Shown: positions 46,850-57,265, counted from the stretch's first letter. The stretch is 64,000 bases of DNA from Pseudorhodobacter sp. MZDSW-24AT (GCF_002794355.1 NZ_PGOI01000007.1:620001-684000), one strand, 5' to 3'. The notes: generated by a model from the sequence alone, not told the origin. Translations and numbers: made by a program.

Positions 46850-47647
46850 TTGGATTTCGACCATTTGACGCGCACCATGCGCCGTCTGGCGCTTGAGGCG
46901 GGCGACAAGATCATGTCGGTTTATGAAAGCCCCGATTTCGAGGTGAAATCAAAAGGCGATGCCAGCCCGGTGACAGAAGCGGATGAGGCGGCCGATGCGA
47001 TCATCTCGGCGGGCCTGTGCGCGGCTTATCCAGAGCTGGTTCTGATCACGGAAGAGCAGGCCGAAAGCCACAGCCTTGAGGCCAGCACCTTTCTGATTGT
47101 CGACCCGCTGGATGGCACCAAGGAATTCGTGCAGCGGCGGGGCGATTTCACTGTGAACATCGCCTATGTCGAAAATGGCATTCCTTTGCGGGGGGTGGTT
47201 TACGCACCGGCCAAAGGGCGTTTGTTTTACACGCAGGCCGATGGGCGCGCCGTGGAAGAAACCGGCCCCTTTGCCAAGGACAGCATCGGCCCGGTCACGC
47301 CGCTTGCTGTCTCGGCGCCGGACAATGGCGGGCTGATGGTCGTTGCCTCCAAATCACACCGCGATGCGGCCACCGATTCTTATATTGCCCGTTATGCGGT
47401 CAAGGATATGACAAGCGCGGGCAGCAGCCTGAAGTTCTGCCTTGTTGCGACGGGAGAGGCCGATCTTTATCCGCGTCTGGGCCGCACCATGGAATGGGAC
47501 ACTGCCGCCGGAGATGCGGTGTTGCGCGGCGCGGGCGGGCATGTGGTGCGCTTTGATGACCACAGGCCGCTGACCTATGGCAAGCAAGGCTGGGACAATC
47601 CGTTCTTTATCGCCTATGCCCCTGGGGTTGTATTGCATCAAGGCTAA
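46850..47647 (+). CDS. cysQ: 3'(2'),5'-bisphosphate nucleotidase CysQ
   Basis: 265 residues of the inositol monophosphatase superfamily. The metal-binding motifs are VTEADEAAD, LIVDPLDGTKEF and WDTAAGDAVLRGAGG. CysQ hydrolyses PAP, the by-product of PAPS-dependent sulfation and sulfate reduction, and is more specific than SuhB-type enzymes. TTG start at 46850. Its position next to a sulfotransferase-bearing glycan cluster fits PAP removal. Confidence 0.9.
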   Translation: MDFDHLTRTMRRLALEAGDKIMSVYESPDFEVKSKGDASPVTEADEAADAIISAGLCAAYPELVLITEEQAESHSLEASTFLIVDPLDGTKEFVQRRGDFTVNIAYVENGIPLRGVVYAPAKGRLFYTQADGRAVEETGPFAKDSIGPVTPLAVSAPDNGGLMVVASKSHRDAATDSYIARYAVKDMTSAGSSLKFCLVATGEADLYPRLGRTMEWDTAAGDAVLRGAGGHVVRFDDHRPLTYGKQGWDNPFFIAYAPGVVLHQG

Positions 47648-47736
47648 GCAAATGCGTAACGTATTTTTATCTTTTTGTATGTCTTCTGGGGTTGCTGCTG
47701 GCGAAGTCATGGATTTGCCATTTTTCGGCCCGCTAA

Positions 47737-47750
47737 TTGATGTACATTAA
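47737..47750. promoter_or_regulatory. Palindrome upstream of galU
   Basis: TTGATGTACATTAA is a 14-bp nearly perfect palindrome (core ATGTACAT) in the AT-rich 150-bp gap before galU, 48 bp from its start. It could be an operator; no regulator is known to me for it. Confidence 0.3.
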
Positions 47751-47797
47751 ATTAAATAGTCCGTTGTCGTGACGGCCATTCAAACAGAGCGAGTGCT

Positions 47798-48691
47798 ATG
47801 AAGCATAAGAAAGTGACCAAAGCAGTCTTTCCGGTTGCAGGGCTTGGGACGCGGTTCTTGCCGGCCACCAAGTCAATCCCCAAGGAGATCATGACCTTGG
47901 TGGACCGCCCCCTGATCCAGTATGCGATCGATGAGGCGCGGGCTGCGGGCATCACGGAGTTCATCTTTGTGACCAGCCGCGGAAAGTCGGCGCTTGAAGA
48001 TTACTTCGACGTGGCGCCCGAGCTCGAATCGGCGTTGCGCAAGGCGGGCAAGGATCAGCTGCTTGAGGTGCTCAAGGACACCAACATGGACAGCGGCGCC
48101 ATTGCCTATATCCGCCAGAACCGGCCGCAGGGTCTGGGACATGCGGTGTGGTGCGCCCGTCGGCTGATCGGAAACGAGCCCTTTGCCGTGCTGTTGCCCG
48201 ATGATGTGATCGCAGCGGAAAAGCCCTGCCTTCAGCAGATGATCGAAGCTTATGCCGAAACCGGCGGCAACATGGTGGCCGCGATGGAAGTGGCGCCTGA
48301 AAAGGCCTCTTCCTATGGGGTTCTGGACATCGCCAATGACATGGGCTCGATTGTCGAAGCCAAGGGCATGGTGGAAAAGCCGCGGATGGGCACTGCCCCT
48401 TCAAACCTTGCCGTCATCGGCCGTTACATCCTGTCGCCCGAGGTTCTGACGAACCTCAACTCCATCAAGCAGGGTGCGGGCGGTGAGATTCAGCTGACCG
48501 ACGCGATCGCCGAGGAAATCGGCAAAAGCAAGGTCTATGGCTATCGCTTCCGGGGGCAGCGCTATGACTGCGGGTCCAAGGCTGGCTTCCTGCAGGCCAC
48601 CGTGGCCTTTGGTCTGGCCCGCCCGGATCTGCGGGATGAGTTCGGGGTGTATCTGAACGATATGGTCGCACTGCAGAAAGCCGCGCAATAA
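47798..48691 (+). CDS. galU: UTP-glucose-1-phosphate uridylyltransferase
   Basis: 297 residues. It makes UDP-glucose from UTP and glucose-1-phosphate, the precursor of many glycans. Motifs: VFPVAGLGTRFLPATKSIPKE, DRPLIQYAIDEA, LPDDVIAAE and GEIQLTDAI. The AT-rich upstream gap probably carries its promoter. Glycosyltransferases follow 9 bp later on the same strand. Confidence 0.95.
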   Translation: MKHKKVTKAVFPVAGLGTRFLPATKSIPKEIMTLVDRPLIQYAIDEARAAGITEFIFVTSRGKSALEDYFDVAPELESALRKAGKDQLLEVLKDTNMDSGAIAYIRQNRPQGLGHAVWCARRLIGNEPFAVLLPDDVIAAEKPCLQQMIEAYAETGGNMVAAMEVAPEKASSYGVLDIANDMGSIVEAKGMVEKPRMGTAPSNLAVIGRYILSPEVLTNLNSIKQGAGGEIQLTDAIAEEIGKSKVYGYRFRGQRYDCGSKAGFLQATVAFGLARPDLRDEFGVYLNDMVALQKAAQ

Positions 48692-48700
48692 GGCCTGTGC

Positions 48701-49747
48701 ATGGCAGGGCTCGCCCACAGGCTTTTGGCGCTTTTGTCAGCGGCCGGGCGGGCCTATGGTCTGAGAACACGAAGGCGGCGCCATCTGTGGCGCGCCTTTC
48801 GCAGCCGACGCAAGGTGCAGGCGGTCAAAGATCGCAGCGGCACCATCCGGCCGCGGGACATCCTGTGTTTTATGGCGGTGCGTAACGAAATGCTGCGTCT
48901 GCCGCATTTTCTTGACCATCACCGCAGTCTTGGGGTCGATCACTTCCTGATCGTCGACAATGACAGCACCGATGGCACCCGCGATTTCCTTGCCGCGCAG
49001 CCGGATGTTTCGCTGTGGCATACCCCCTCTAGCTATAAACAGGCGCGGTTTGGGCTTGATTGGGTGACATGGCTGCAGATCCGCCATGGCCATGGTCATT
49101 GGACCCTGACACTGGATGCCGATGAGCTGCTGATCTACCCCTATTGGCAAACCCGCCCTTTGCCCGCGCTGACCGCTTGGCTTGACGATCAGGGTTTGGC
49201 GGCGATGGGTGCGATGATGCTGGACCTTTATCCGGAAGGTCCGCTCTCGGCGGCTGAGATCGCGTCTGGCGGCAACCCGCTGTCGGTGCTGCGCTGGTTC
49301 GATGCGGGCAATTACGGTGTGCAGCTCCAGCCGCGGATGGGCAATCTGTGGATTCAGGGCGGGCCGCGCGCGCGCATGTTCTTTGCCAAAGATCCGCGCC
49401 GTGCGCCCAGCCTGAACAAGATCCCGCTTGTGCGCTGGAACCGGCGCTTTGCCTATGCCAATTCCACACATGCCCTGCTGCCGCCGCGGTTGAACAGGGT
49501 CTATGCCACCGACGGGTCCGAGCAGATTTCCGGTCTTTTGCTGCACACGAAGTTTCTGCCCGAGATCATCGCCAAATCCGCCGAAGAAAAAGCGCGCAAG
49601 GAGCATTTCGCCAACAGCGCGCTTTATGACGACTATTATGACAGCGTCACCCGCGACCCGGTGCTGTGGTGCCCCGAATCCGAAGCTCTGGGCAGTTGGC
49701 GGCGGCTGGAGGCGCTGGGGCTGATGTCGCGCGGCGGCTGGATCTGA
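48701..49747 (+). CDS. Glycosyltransferase family 2-like protein (Glyco_tranf_2_4), first paralogue
   Basis: 348 residues. After a basic, Arg-rich N-terminus, the GT-A fold motifs are ILCFMAVRNEMLRLPHFL, DHFLIVDNDSTDGTRDFL and the metal-binding LDADELLIY. Related to the DUF4422/Glyco_tranf_2_4 glycosyltransferases of Rhodobacterales surface glycan clusters. Donor and acceptor are unknown. It closely resembles the next glycosyltransferase along its whole length (shared SLxxxPxDVSLW-like and GGPRxRxFFA segments), so the two look like a tandem duplication. Confidence 0.85.
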   Translation: MAGLAHRLLALLSAAGRAYGLRTRRRRHLWRAFRSRRKVQAVKDRSGTIRPRDILCFMAVRNEMLRLPHFLDHHRSLGVDHFLIVDNDSTDGTRDFLAAQPDVSLWHTPSSYKQARFGLDWVTWLQIRHGHGHWTLTLDADELLIYPYWQTRPLPALTAWLDDQGLAAMGAMMLDLYPEGPLSAAEIASGGNPLSVLRWFDAGNYGVQLQPRMGNLWIQGGPRARMFFAKDPRRAPSLNKIPLVRWNRRFAYANSTHALLPPRLNRVYATDGSEQISGLLLHTKFLPEIIAKSAEEKARKEHFANSALYDDYYDSVTRDPVLWCPESEALGSWRRLEALGLMSRGGWI

Positions 49748-49926
49748 GGGGAGCGCCCCAAGGTCTGCCCGGCGACCGGGTGAATTCGATTGCCAAGTGA
49801 GGGCAATTCATTAAGTTTGAGGGCGCAAAGCAGAGAGATGCGGAGAGCGGGGCCATCGGGAGTGGGCTTTGTTCCTCTGCATGAAAACGTGTCTGTTCGT
49901 GCGCTTGCGGGGATCGGGTCGCTGCC

Positions 49927-50937
49927 TTGGGTTTTCTGTCATCCTATCGCTTACGTTGGCATCGCAGGCGCTTGCTTTTTCGCGGTTGGCGCAGCCGGCA
50001 TGATCTGACGGTGGTGGCAGATCGCGCTGACGGTCAGCGCGATGACGCCATCTTTGCCTTCACCACCTTGCGCAATGAAAAGATCCGGCTGCCCTATTTC
50101 CTGACGTATTACCGCAATCTGGGCGTGAACCATTTCTTCATGGTCGACAACGGCTCTACCGATGGGTCGCTGGAGTATTTGCGGGCGCAGCCCGATGTTT
50201 CGCTTTGGCGGACGGAAGCAAGTTACAAAGACAGCCGCTTTGGGATGGATTGGCTGAACCATCTTTTGCGCCGCTATGGGCACGGCCATTGGTGCCTGAC
50301 CGTCGATCCCGACGAGTTTTTCATCTATCCCTTTTGCGAAACCCGCCCGATCCGTGCGCTGACCGACTGGTTGGATGCCACCCAGATTCGCACCTTTGCG
50401 GCGATGTTGCTTGACATGTATCCGAAGGGTCCGATCACCGCGCAGATCTATCGAGAGGGGCAAGACCCTTTCGAGATTGCGCAATGGTTTGACAGCGGCA
50501 ATTACCAGATCAGCCGCAACCCTGCCTATGGCAACCTCTGGGTTCAGGGCGGGCCGCGCACCCGGATTTTCTTTGCCGAAAACCCGAAACAGGCCCCGGC
50601 CTTGAACAAGATCCCTTTGGTGAAATGGCATCGGTCTTATGCCTATATCAGTTCGACCCATATGCTGCTGCCGCGGGGCTTGAACCTTGCCTATGACGCA
50701 TGGGGCGGAGAAAAGGCCTCGGGCGTGCTGTTGCATGCCAAGTTTCTGAACACCTTTGCCGCCAAGGCGGATGAGGAGATCCGGCGCGGCCAACATTATG
50801 CCGCAAGTGCCGAATACAAAGCCTATCAGCAAGGTCTGGCCGCGCATCCCGACGTGTGGTGCCGGTGGAGCGAGAAGTATATCAACTGGCGTCAGCTTGA
50901 GATTCTGGGGCTGATGTCCAAGGGCAACTGGGCATGA
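49927..50937 (+). CDS. Glycosyltransferase family 2-like protein (Glyco_tranf_2_4), second paralogue
   Basis: 336 residues. Motifs are IFAFTTLRNEKIRLPYFL, NHFFMVDNGSTDGSLEYL and TVDPDEFFIYPFC, with later blocks LWVQGGPRTRIFFA and KIPLVKWHRSYAY. It aligns with its neighbour over nearly all of its length, with different residues around the metal site (PDEFFIY against ADELLIY). TTG start at 49927 is a guess; other starts are nearby. The 180 bp before it holds no obvious gene. Confidence 0.83.
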   Translation: MGFLSSYRLRWHRRRLLFRGWRSRHDLTVVADRADGQRDDAIFAFTTLRNEKIRLPYFLTYYRNLGVNHFFMVDNGSTDGSLEYLRAQPDVSLWRTEASYKDSRFGMDWLNHLLRRYGHGHWCLTVDPDEFFIYPFCETRPIRALTDWLDATQIRTFAAMLLDMYPKGPITAQIYREGQDPFEIAQWFDSGNYQISRNPAYGNLWVQGGPRTRIFFAENPKQAPALNKIPLVKWHRSYAYISSTHMLLPRGLNLAYDAWGGEKASGVLLHAKFLNTFAAKADEEIRRGQHYAASAEYKAYQQGLAAHPDVWCRWSEKYINWRQLEILGLMSKGNWA

Positions 50938-50950
50938 AGGGAGCAGGCGC

Positions 50951-52648
50951 GTGACGGTGGGCTTTGTGATGCTGTGCCATACGGCACTGGGTCGCGCGGC
51001 TCAGGTGGCGCGGCACTGGGCCGAACGCGGTTGCCCGGTCGTCATCCATGTTGATCGCCGGGTGGCGGCCAAAGCCTATGCCGGGCTGACGCAGGATCTG
51101 GCTGATCTGCCCAATGTGCGGTTTTCGGGCCGACATGCCTGTGAATGGGGAACCTGGGGCATCGTTGCTGCCAGTCAGGAAGCGGCCACGGTGATGCTGC
51201 GTGATTTTGCCGATGTGCGGCACGTCTATCTTGCCTCTGGCTCTTGCCTGCCGCTGCGCCCGGTTGATGAATTGCGCGCCTATCTTGATGAGCGTCCGAA
51301 CACCGATTTCATCGAAAGCGTGACCACCGAAGATGTGGGCTGGACGGTCGGCGGCCTTGATTACGAACGGTTTACCCTTCGCTTTCCCTTCAGTTGGCGC
51401 AAGCAGAAGTGGTGGTTCGATACATATGTCAAACTTCAGCGCAGGGTGGGCTTTCGCCGCAAGATCCCGGCAGAGTTGGTGCCGCATCTGGGCAGCCAAT
51501 GGTGGTGCCTGACGCGGCAAACGCTTTCGGCCATTCTTGAGCACCCAGACCGCGCCAAGATTGACCGCTATTTCCAGAAGGTCTGGATCCCGGATGAAAG
51601 CTATTTCCAGACGCTGGTGCGGCAGGTGTCGCGCACGGTGGAAAGCCGGTCGCTGACGCTGTCGAAGTTCGATTTTCAGGGCAAGCCGCACATCTTTTAC
51701 GATGACCATCTGCAATTGCTGCGGCGGTCGGATTGCTTTGTTGCCCGCAAGATCTGGCCCGATGCGGTTCGGCTTTATGCAGCCTTCCTGTCAGAGGATC
51801 GCAGCCGACAGGCCGCCGCAGAGCCGAACCCCGGCAAGATCGACCGGCTGTTTGCCAAGGCCGTGGAACGGCGTGTGAAGGGCCGCCCCGGGCTTTACAT
51901 GCACAGCCGATTCCCACAGGAAAACTTTGAAAACGGGCGCACCGCGGGGCCGTATTCGGTGTTTTCCGGCTTTGCCGATGTGTTCGAAAACTTTGAGATC
52001 TGGTTGTCCAAGGCCAGTGGGGCGCGGGTGCATGGCCATTTGTTCGCGCCGGACCGCGTGCATTTTTCGGGCGGGGAAACGGTTTACAACGGCGCGCTGT
52101 CCGACAGTGCCAAGGTGCGCGACTATAATCCCAAAAGCTTTCTGACCAGCCTGATCTGGAACACGCGCGGGGAACGTCAGTGCTTTCAGTTCGGCCCCAC
52201 CGACACGCAAGAGCTCAACTGGTTCATGTCTCTGGACGGAAACGCGCAGATTTCTGTCATCTCGGGGGCTTGGGCGGTGCCCTTGTTCCACTCCAACCAG
52301 AACTTCGGCGACATCCGGCGCGAGGCGGCGCGCCTGCAAAAGATCGAGCAAGAGTTTCTGAACATCCTGCGCGCGCCCTCTGCCAAGGCGCGTGTGCGCA
52401 TCTGGTCGTTGGCCGATTTCGTGGAAAACCCGATGGAGCCCTTGCAGACCATCATGGATGAAATCGGCCCGCGTCAGGGCCGCCGTCTGAGCGAGGTGCC
52501 GCGGATGGCGGATCTGACGGGGTTCGGCCAGTTCCTGCAAAACCTGCGCAATCAGGGCATGCAGCCGGTGCTGATGGGGGATTTCCCGGTGGGCCATGAT
52601 CCGGCAACCAAATCCACGCGCCGCGGGCGCCCCTATCTGGTGAAATGA
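50951..52648 (+). CDS. GT14-like (core-2/I-branching) glycosyltransferase with DUF5927 C-terminal domain
   Basis: 565 residues. The N-terminal half (FVMLCHTALGRAAQVARHW, then VYLASGSCLPLRPV and GSQWWCLTRQT, IPDESYFQT) matches the beta-1,6-N-acetylglucosaminyltransferase-like family 14. The C-terminal half (from about residue 320, SRFPQENFENGRTAGPYSV) matches DUF5927, usually found fused to this glycosyltransferase in Rhodobacterales, and of unknown function. GTG start at 50951. The stop is immediately followed by the GTG of the sulfotransferase gene, so the two proteins are coupled. Confidence 0.85.
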   Translation: MTVGFVMLCHTALGRAAQVARHWAERGCPVVIHVDRRVAAKAYAGLTQDLADLPNVRFSGRHACEWGTWGIVAASQEAATVMLRDFADVRHVYLASGSCLPLRPVDELRAYLDERPNTDFIESVTTEDVGWTVGGLDYERFTLRFPFSWRKQKWWFDTYVKLQRRVGFRRKIPAELVPHLGSQWWCLTRQTLSAILEHPDRAKIDRYFQKVWIPDESYFQTLVRQVSRTVESRSLTLSKFDFQGKPHIFYDDHLQLLRRSDCFVARKIWPDAVRLYAAFLSEDRSRQAAAEPNPGKIDRLFAKAVERRVKGRPGLYMHSRFPQENFENGRTAGPYSVFSGFADVFENFEIWLSKASGARVHGHLFAPDRVHFSGGETVYNGALSDSAKVRDYNPKSFLTSLIWNTRGERQCFQFGPTDTQELNWFMSLDGNAQISVISGAWAVPLFHSNQNFGDIRREAARLQKIEQEFLNILRAPSAKARVRIWSLADFVENPMEPLQTIMDEIGPRQGRRLSEVPRMADLTGFGQFLQNLRNQGMQPVLMGDFPVGHDPATKSTRRGRPYLVK

Positions 52649-54058
52649 GTGGCGGCGCGGTTTGACAGTTTCGTGATGTTCGCGGAGATGCGGACGGGCT
52701 CGAATTTTCTGGAAGCCAATCTGAACGCGATGCCCGGCGTGGTGTGCTACGGTGAGGTGTTCAATCCTCATTTCATCGGCAAGAAGGATCAGACCCGCCT
52801 GTTTGGCTTTTCCCTCGCGGATCGTGAGGCTGATCCGATGGCGCTGATCCGCGCGATGCGGGCGCAGACTGCTGGCCTGTCCGGCTTTCGCTGCTTTCAC
52901 GACCATGACCCGCGCATCGTGCAACCGGTGCTGGACGATCCGCGCTGCGCCAAGATCATTCTCACGCGCAATCCGATTGAAAGCTATGTCAGCTGGAAGA
53001 TCGCGCAGGAAACCGGTCAATGGAAGCTGACCCATGCCAAAAACCTGAAGACGGCGCAGGTGCGATTCGACGCCGCCGAGTTCGAGTTGCATGTGGCCCG
53101 CTTGCAGGCGTTCCAAATGCGGCTGCTGCATGGCTTGCAGGTCAGCGGGCAGACCGCGTTTTACATCGACTATGAGGATATCAACGATCTGGACGTGCTC
53201 AACGGTCTTGCGGCCTTTTTGGGAAGGGAGGGGCTGCCCGGTCTGGATGGCAGCCTGAAAAAGCAAAACCCCGAAGAGATCGCGCAAAAGGTTGTGAACC
53301 CCGATGAGATGGAGCGGGCACTGGCCCGGCTTGATCGATTCAATCTGGCGCGCACGCCCAATTTCGAACCCCGCCGCGCGCCGATGGTGCCGCAGTTTCT
53401 GGCGGCGCGGACGGCGGGTCTGCTTTACATGCCGGTGCGGGGCGGACCGGTCGCGCAGGTGACGGGCTGGTTGCAGGGGTTTGGGCCGCTGGACGGGGAG
53501 TTTACCCAAAAAACCCTGCGCCAATGGAAGCGCGCCCGGCCGGGGCATCGGTCTTTCACCGTGCTGCGCCATCCCTTGGCCCGCGCGCATGAGGTGTTTT
53601 GCACCCAGATTCTTGGGGGCGGCTTCGACCAGATCCGCGATCAGATGGCCAAGCTGCACAAACTGGACCTGCCGCCCTTGGGGCAGGATTACCCGGATGT
53701 GGCGGCCCATCGCGCGGGTTTCCTTGGCTTTTTGCGCTGGATCAAGCTGAATCTGGCGGGCCAGACCAGCGCCCGCGTCGATGCGCATTGGGCCAGCCAA
53801 GCGGCGGTGCTGCAAGGCTTTGGCGCCTTTCAGGCCCCCGATCTGGTTCTGCGGGAAGAGGGTCTGGCCGCCGGTCTGGCCTTTCTGGCGGCGGAGGTTG
53901 GGCAAAACCCGGCACCCCTGCCGCCGCCTGTGGCGCATGGCTTTACCTCCTTGCAGGCGATCTATTCTGCCGAGCTGGAGGCCGCCGCGCGCGATGCCTA
54001 TGCGCGCGACTATCTGGCCTTTGGTTTTGCCGATTGGCGGGATCAGCCTGCCAGATAG
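52649..54058 (+). CDS. Two-domain sulfotransferase-like protein (NodH/Stf0-type plus Sulfotransfer_2-like)
   Basis: 469 residues. Domain 1 (about 1-235) has the 5'-PAPS loop FAEMRTGSNFLEANL and 3'-phosphate motif LTRNPIESYVSW, as in NodH and Stf0 sulfotransferases. Domain 2 (about 290-460) contains a second 3'-phosphate-like motif (VLRHPLARAHEVF) and an HWASQ segment like that of the Sulfotransfer_2 family, but I see no 5'-PAPS loop. It would transfer sulfate from PAPS to a glycan. The GTG starts directly after the stop of the GT14 gene. The end overlaps the convergent polyol dehydrogenase by 16 bp. Confidence 0.78.
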   Translation: MAARFDSFVMFAEMRTGSNFLEANLNAMPGVVCYGEVFNPHFIGKKDQTRLFGFSLADREADPMALIRAMRAQTAGLSGFRCFHDHDPRIVQPVLDDPRCAKIILTRNPIESYVSWKIAQETGQWKLTHAKNLKTAQVRFDAAEFELHVARLQAFQMRLLHGLQVSGQTAFYIDYEDINDLDVLNGLAAFLGREGLPGLDGSLKKQNPEEIAQKVVNPDEMERALARLDRFNLARTPNFEPRRAPMVPQFLAARTAGLLYMPVRGGPVAQVTGWLQGFGPLDGEFTQKTLRQWKRARPGHRSFTVLRHPLARAHEVFCTQILGGGFDQIRDQMAKLHKLDLPPLGQDYPDVAAHRAGFLGFLRWIKLNLAGQTSARVDAHWASQAAVLQGFGAFQAPDLVLREEGLAAGLAFLAAEVGQNPAPLPPPVAHGFTSLQAIYSAELEAAARDAYARDYLAFGFADWRDQPAR

Positions 54059-55491
54059 CGGGCGAGCGTTTTTTCGGTGCCTTCCGTCCAAAGCCTTTGC
54101 AAGGCCGTGGCAAAGGCGGCGGCAAAGCGCGGGTCTTGCCCGGTGTCGCCATAAATCGCCCGCTGCGCGATCCAGATCGACGGGTCGGCCTTTGCCGCCA
54201 AGGCAAGCCGCTGCAGGTTGGTCCAGTCGGGATCGTTCGGTTCGATCACGGTGCCCTGATCCGTGGTTCCCGCGCAATAGCGGCACCACAGCGCCGAGAC
54301 CAAGGCCAGCCCTTCGATCTTACCCCCGGCGGCCAGCGCGTCGCGCAGCGACGGGATGATGAACTTCGGCTGTCGGTTCGATCCGTCCAGACAAAGACGC
54401 CGCTCGGTATCGGCCACCTCGGGGTTGCTGAAACGGTCGCGGATCAGCGCGTAATAGGCGGCAAGGTCCGTATCGGGCACCGGGGCGACGTAAGGAATGA
54501 TCTCCTCGCGCTCCACCTTGTCCAGAAAGCCGCTGATGAGCGGGTGGGCCATGGCCTCGTGCACGAATTCCACATCCATCAACCCGCCCGGATAGGCGAT
54601 GGTGGCATGGCCGCCGTTCAGGATGCGGATCTTCATCGCCTCATAGGCATGCACATCCTTGGTGAAGGTGACGCCCACGCGTTCCAGCGGCGGGCGCCCG
54701 GCGGGGAAATGGTCCTCCAGCACCCATTGCCGGAATGGCTCGCATGTCACCGGCACCGGGTCCTCGGACAGACCGAACTCGGCTGCCATCGCGCGCTCAC
54801 GCGGGCCGGTCGCGGGGGTGATGCGGTCCACCATGCCATTGGGGAAGGCGACATTGGCCTGCACCCACGCGGCAAAACCCGGGTCCGACAGGCGCGCCAG
54901 CCCGACCACGGCTGCCTGTGTGACATGCCCATTGCCGGGAAGGTTGTCGCAGCTCATCACTGTAAAGGGCGCAACACCCGCGGCATGACGGGCGCGCAAG
55001 GCGGCAAGGATGGCGCCAAAGGCCGTGCGCGGTGCCAAAGGATGCGCCGCATCATAGGCGATTTCCGCATGATCAGGGTCGAATTGGCCCGAGGCCGGGT
55101 CGATGAAATAGCCGCCTTCGGTGACTGTCAGGCTGACGATGCGGATGGCCGGGTCTGACATGGCGGCAATCAGCGCCGCATTGTCGGCCTGCACCTCGAT
55201 AAAGCCGGTCATTGCGCCCACCCGGCGCGCGGTGCGGCCCTTGGGGTCGAGTTCGATGATGGTGGACAGGCAATCCTGCGCCAGCATCGCGTCCCGCATC
55301 CGGGCATCGCCGTCGCGCACGCCTGCACCAAGGATAGCCCAATCCTGCGCCAGACCCATGGCCATCAGGTCATCCAGATACACCGCCATATGCGCGCGGT
55401 GAAAGTTTCCCAAGCCGATGTGCACAATTCCCGGCGTCAGGGCGGTGCGGTCATAGGCCGGAAGGGCAACGGGTGGGGGTGTATGCGTCAT
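54043..55491 (-). CDS. mtlK: Mannitol 2-dehydrogenase-family polyol dehydrogenase
   Basis: 482 residues of the long-chain mannitol dehydrogenase family. The NAD fold starts VHIGLGNFHRAHMAVY; the catalytic lysine motif is KIRILNGGHA (K-x4-N-x2-H), the family signature. It oxidises mannitol or arabitol to fructose or xylulose with NAD+. Last gene of the polyol operon, one base after the sorbitol dehydrogenase stop. A fructuronate reductase role is possible from sequence, but the location favours polyols. Confidence 0.88.
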   Translation of the reverse strand: MTHTPPPVALPAYDRTALTPGIVHIGLGNFHRAHMAVYLDDLMAMGLAQDWAILGAGVRDGDARMRDAMLAQDCLSTIIELDPKGRTARRVGAMTGFIEVQADNAALIAAMSDPAIRIVSLTVTEGGYFIDPASGQFDPDHAEIAYDAAHPLAPRTAFGAILAALRARHAAGVAPFTVMSCDNLPGNGHVTQAAVVGLARLSDPGFAAWVQANVAFPNGMVDRITPATGPRERAMAAEFGLSEDPVPVTCEPFRQWVLEDHFPAGRPPLERVGVTFTKDVHAYEAMKIRILNGGHATIAYPGGLMDVEFVHEAMAHPLISGFLDKVEREEIIPYVAPVPDTDLAAYYALIRDRFSNPEVADTERRLCLDGSNRQPKFIIPSLRDALAAGGKIEGLALVSALWCRYCAGTTDQGTVIEPNDPDWTNLQRLALAAKADPSIWIAQRAIYGDTGQDPRFAAAFATALQRLWTEGTEKTLARYLAG

Positions 55492-55492
55492 C

Positions 55493-56259
55493 TTAGGCCA
55501 TCCAATTTCCACCATCGACGCCAAAGCATTGGGCGACGATGTATTTTGCCTCTGCGGTGGCGAGGAAAATCGCCATCCCGGTCAGATCTGCGGCGGTGCC
55601 CATGCGGCCAAAGGGAACGGCGGCACCGACTTCGGCCTTTTTCTGGCCCGGTGCCTTGCCTTCGTATTTGGCAAAGAAGGCATCGACGCCGTCCCAATGC
55701 GCGCCCTCCACCACGCCGGGTGCGATGGCATTCACATTGATCCCATGCGCGATCAGGTTCAGGCCCGCGCTTTGCGTGAGAGAGATGACGGCGGCCTTGG
55801 TGGCGCAATAGACACTCACAAGGCCTTCGCCGCGCCGTCCGGCTTGGCTGGCCATGTTGATGATCGTGCCGCCTTGGCCACGGTCGATCATGTGCCGCGC
55901 GGCGGCTTGCGTGCAAAACAGCGTGCCTGCCACATTCACCGCAAAAAGACGGTCATAATCGGCGCGCGACACTTCGGCGATCGGGGCGGCGGAAAACAGC
56001 GCCGCGTTGTTGATCAGGATGTCCAACTGGCCCATTTGGGCAATCGCAGAGCCGAAGGCAGCATCAATGCTGTCTTGCCGGGTCACATCCAGATGCAGGC
56101 CAATCGCCTGCGGCCCAAGGCTCTGCGCGGCCTGCGCCACGGCACCGGCGTTGATATCGGCCAAAGCCACCCGCGCGCCTTCGGCAATATAGGCGCGGGC
56201 GAACTCCAGCCCGATGCCACGCGCGGCCCCCGTGATCAGCGCGGTTTTTCCTTGCAACC

Positions 56260-56263
<4 letters not shown>
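55493..56263 (-). CDS. smoS: Sorbitol (L-iditol) 2-dehydrogenase, SDR family
   Basis: 256 residues of a classical short-chain dehydrogenase: cofactor loop [16 protein letters not shown], the catalytic serine in NMASQAGR and YCATK. SmoS of Rhodobacter oxidises D-glucitol to fructose and galactitol to tagatose, and this protein has the same layout. Its ATG overlaps the stop of the preceding ATPase gene by 4 bp, so the operon is coupled here. Confidence 0.88.
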
Positions 56264-57258
<995 letters not shown>

Positions 57259-57265
57259 GTCGTCC

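Noticed and set aside
51791-54289. 832-codon minus-strand frame opposite the GT14 and sulfotransferase genes
   Set aside because: Same kind of shadow; Arg/Gln/His-rich and without recognisable domains.
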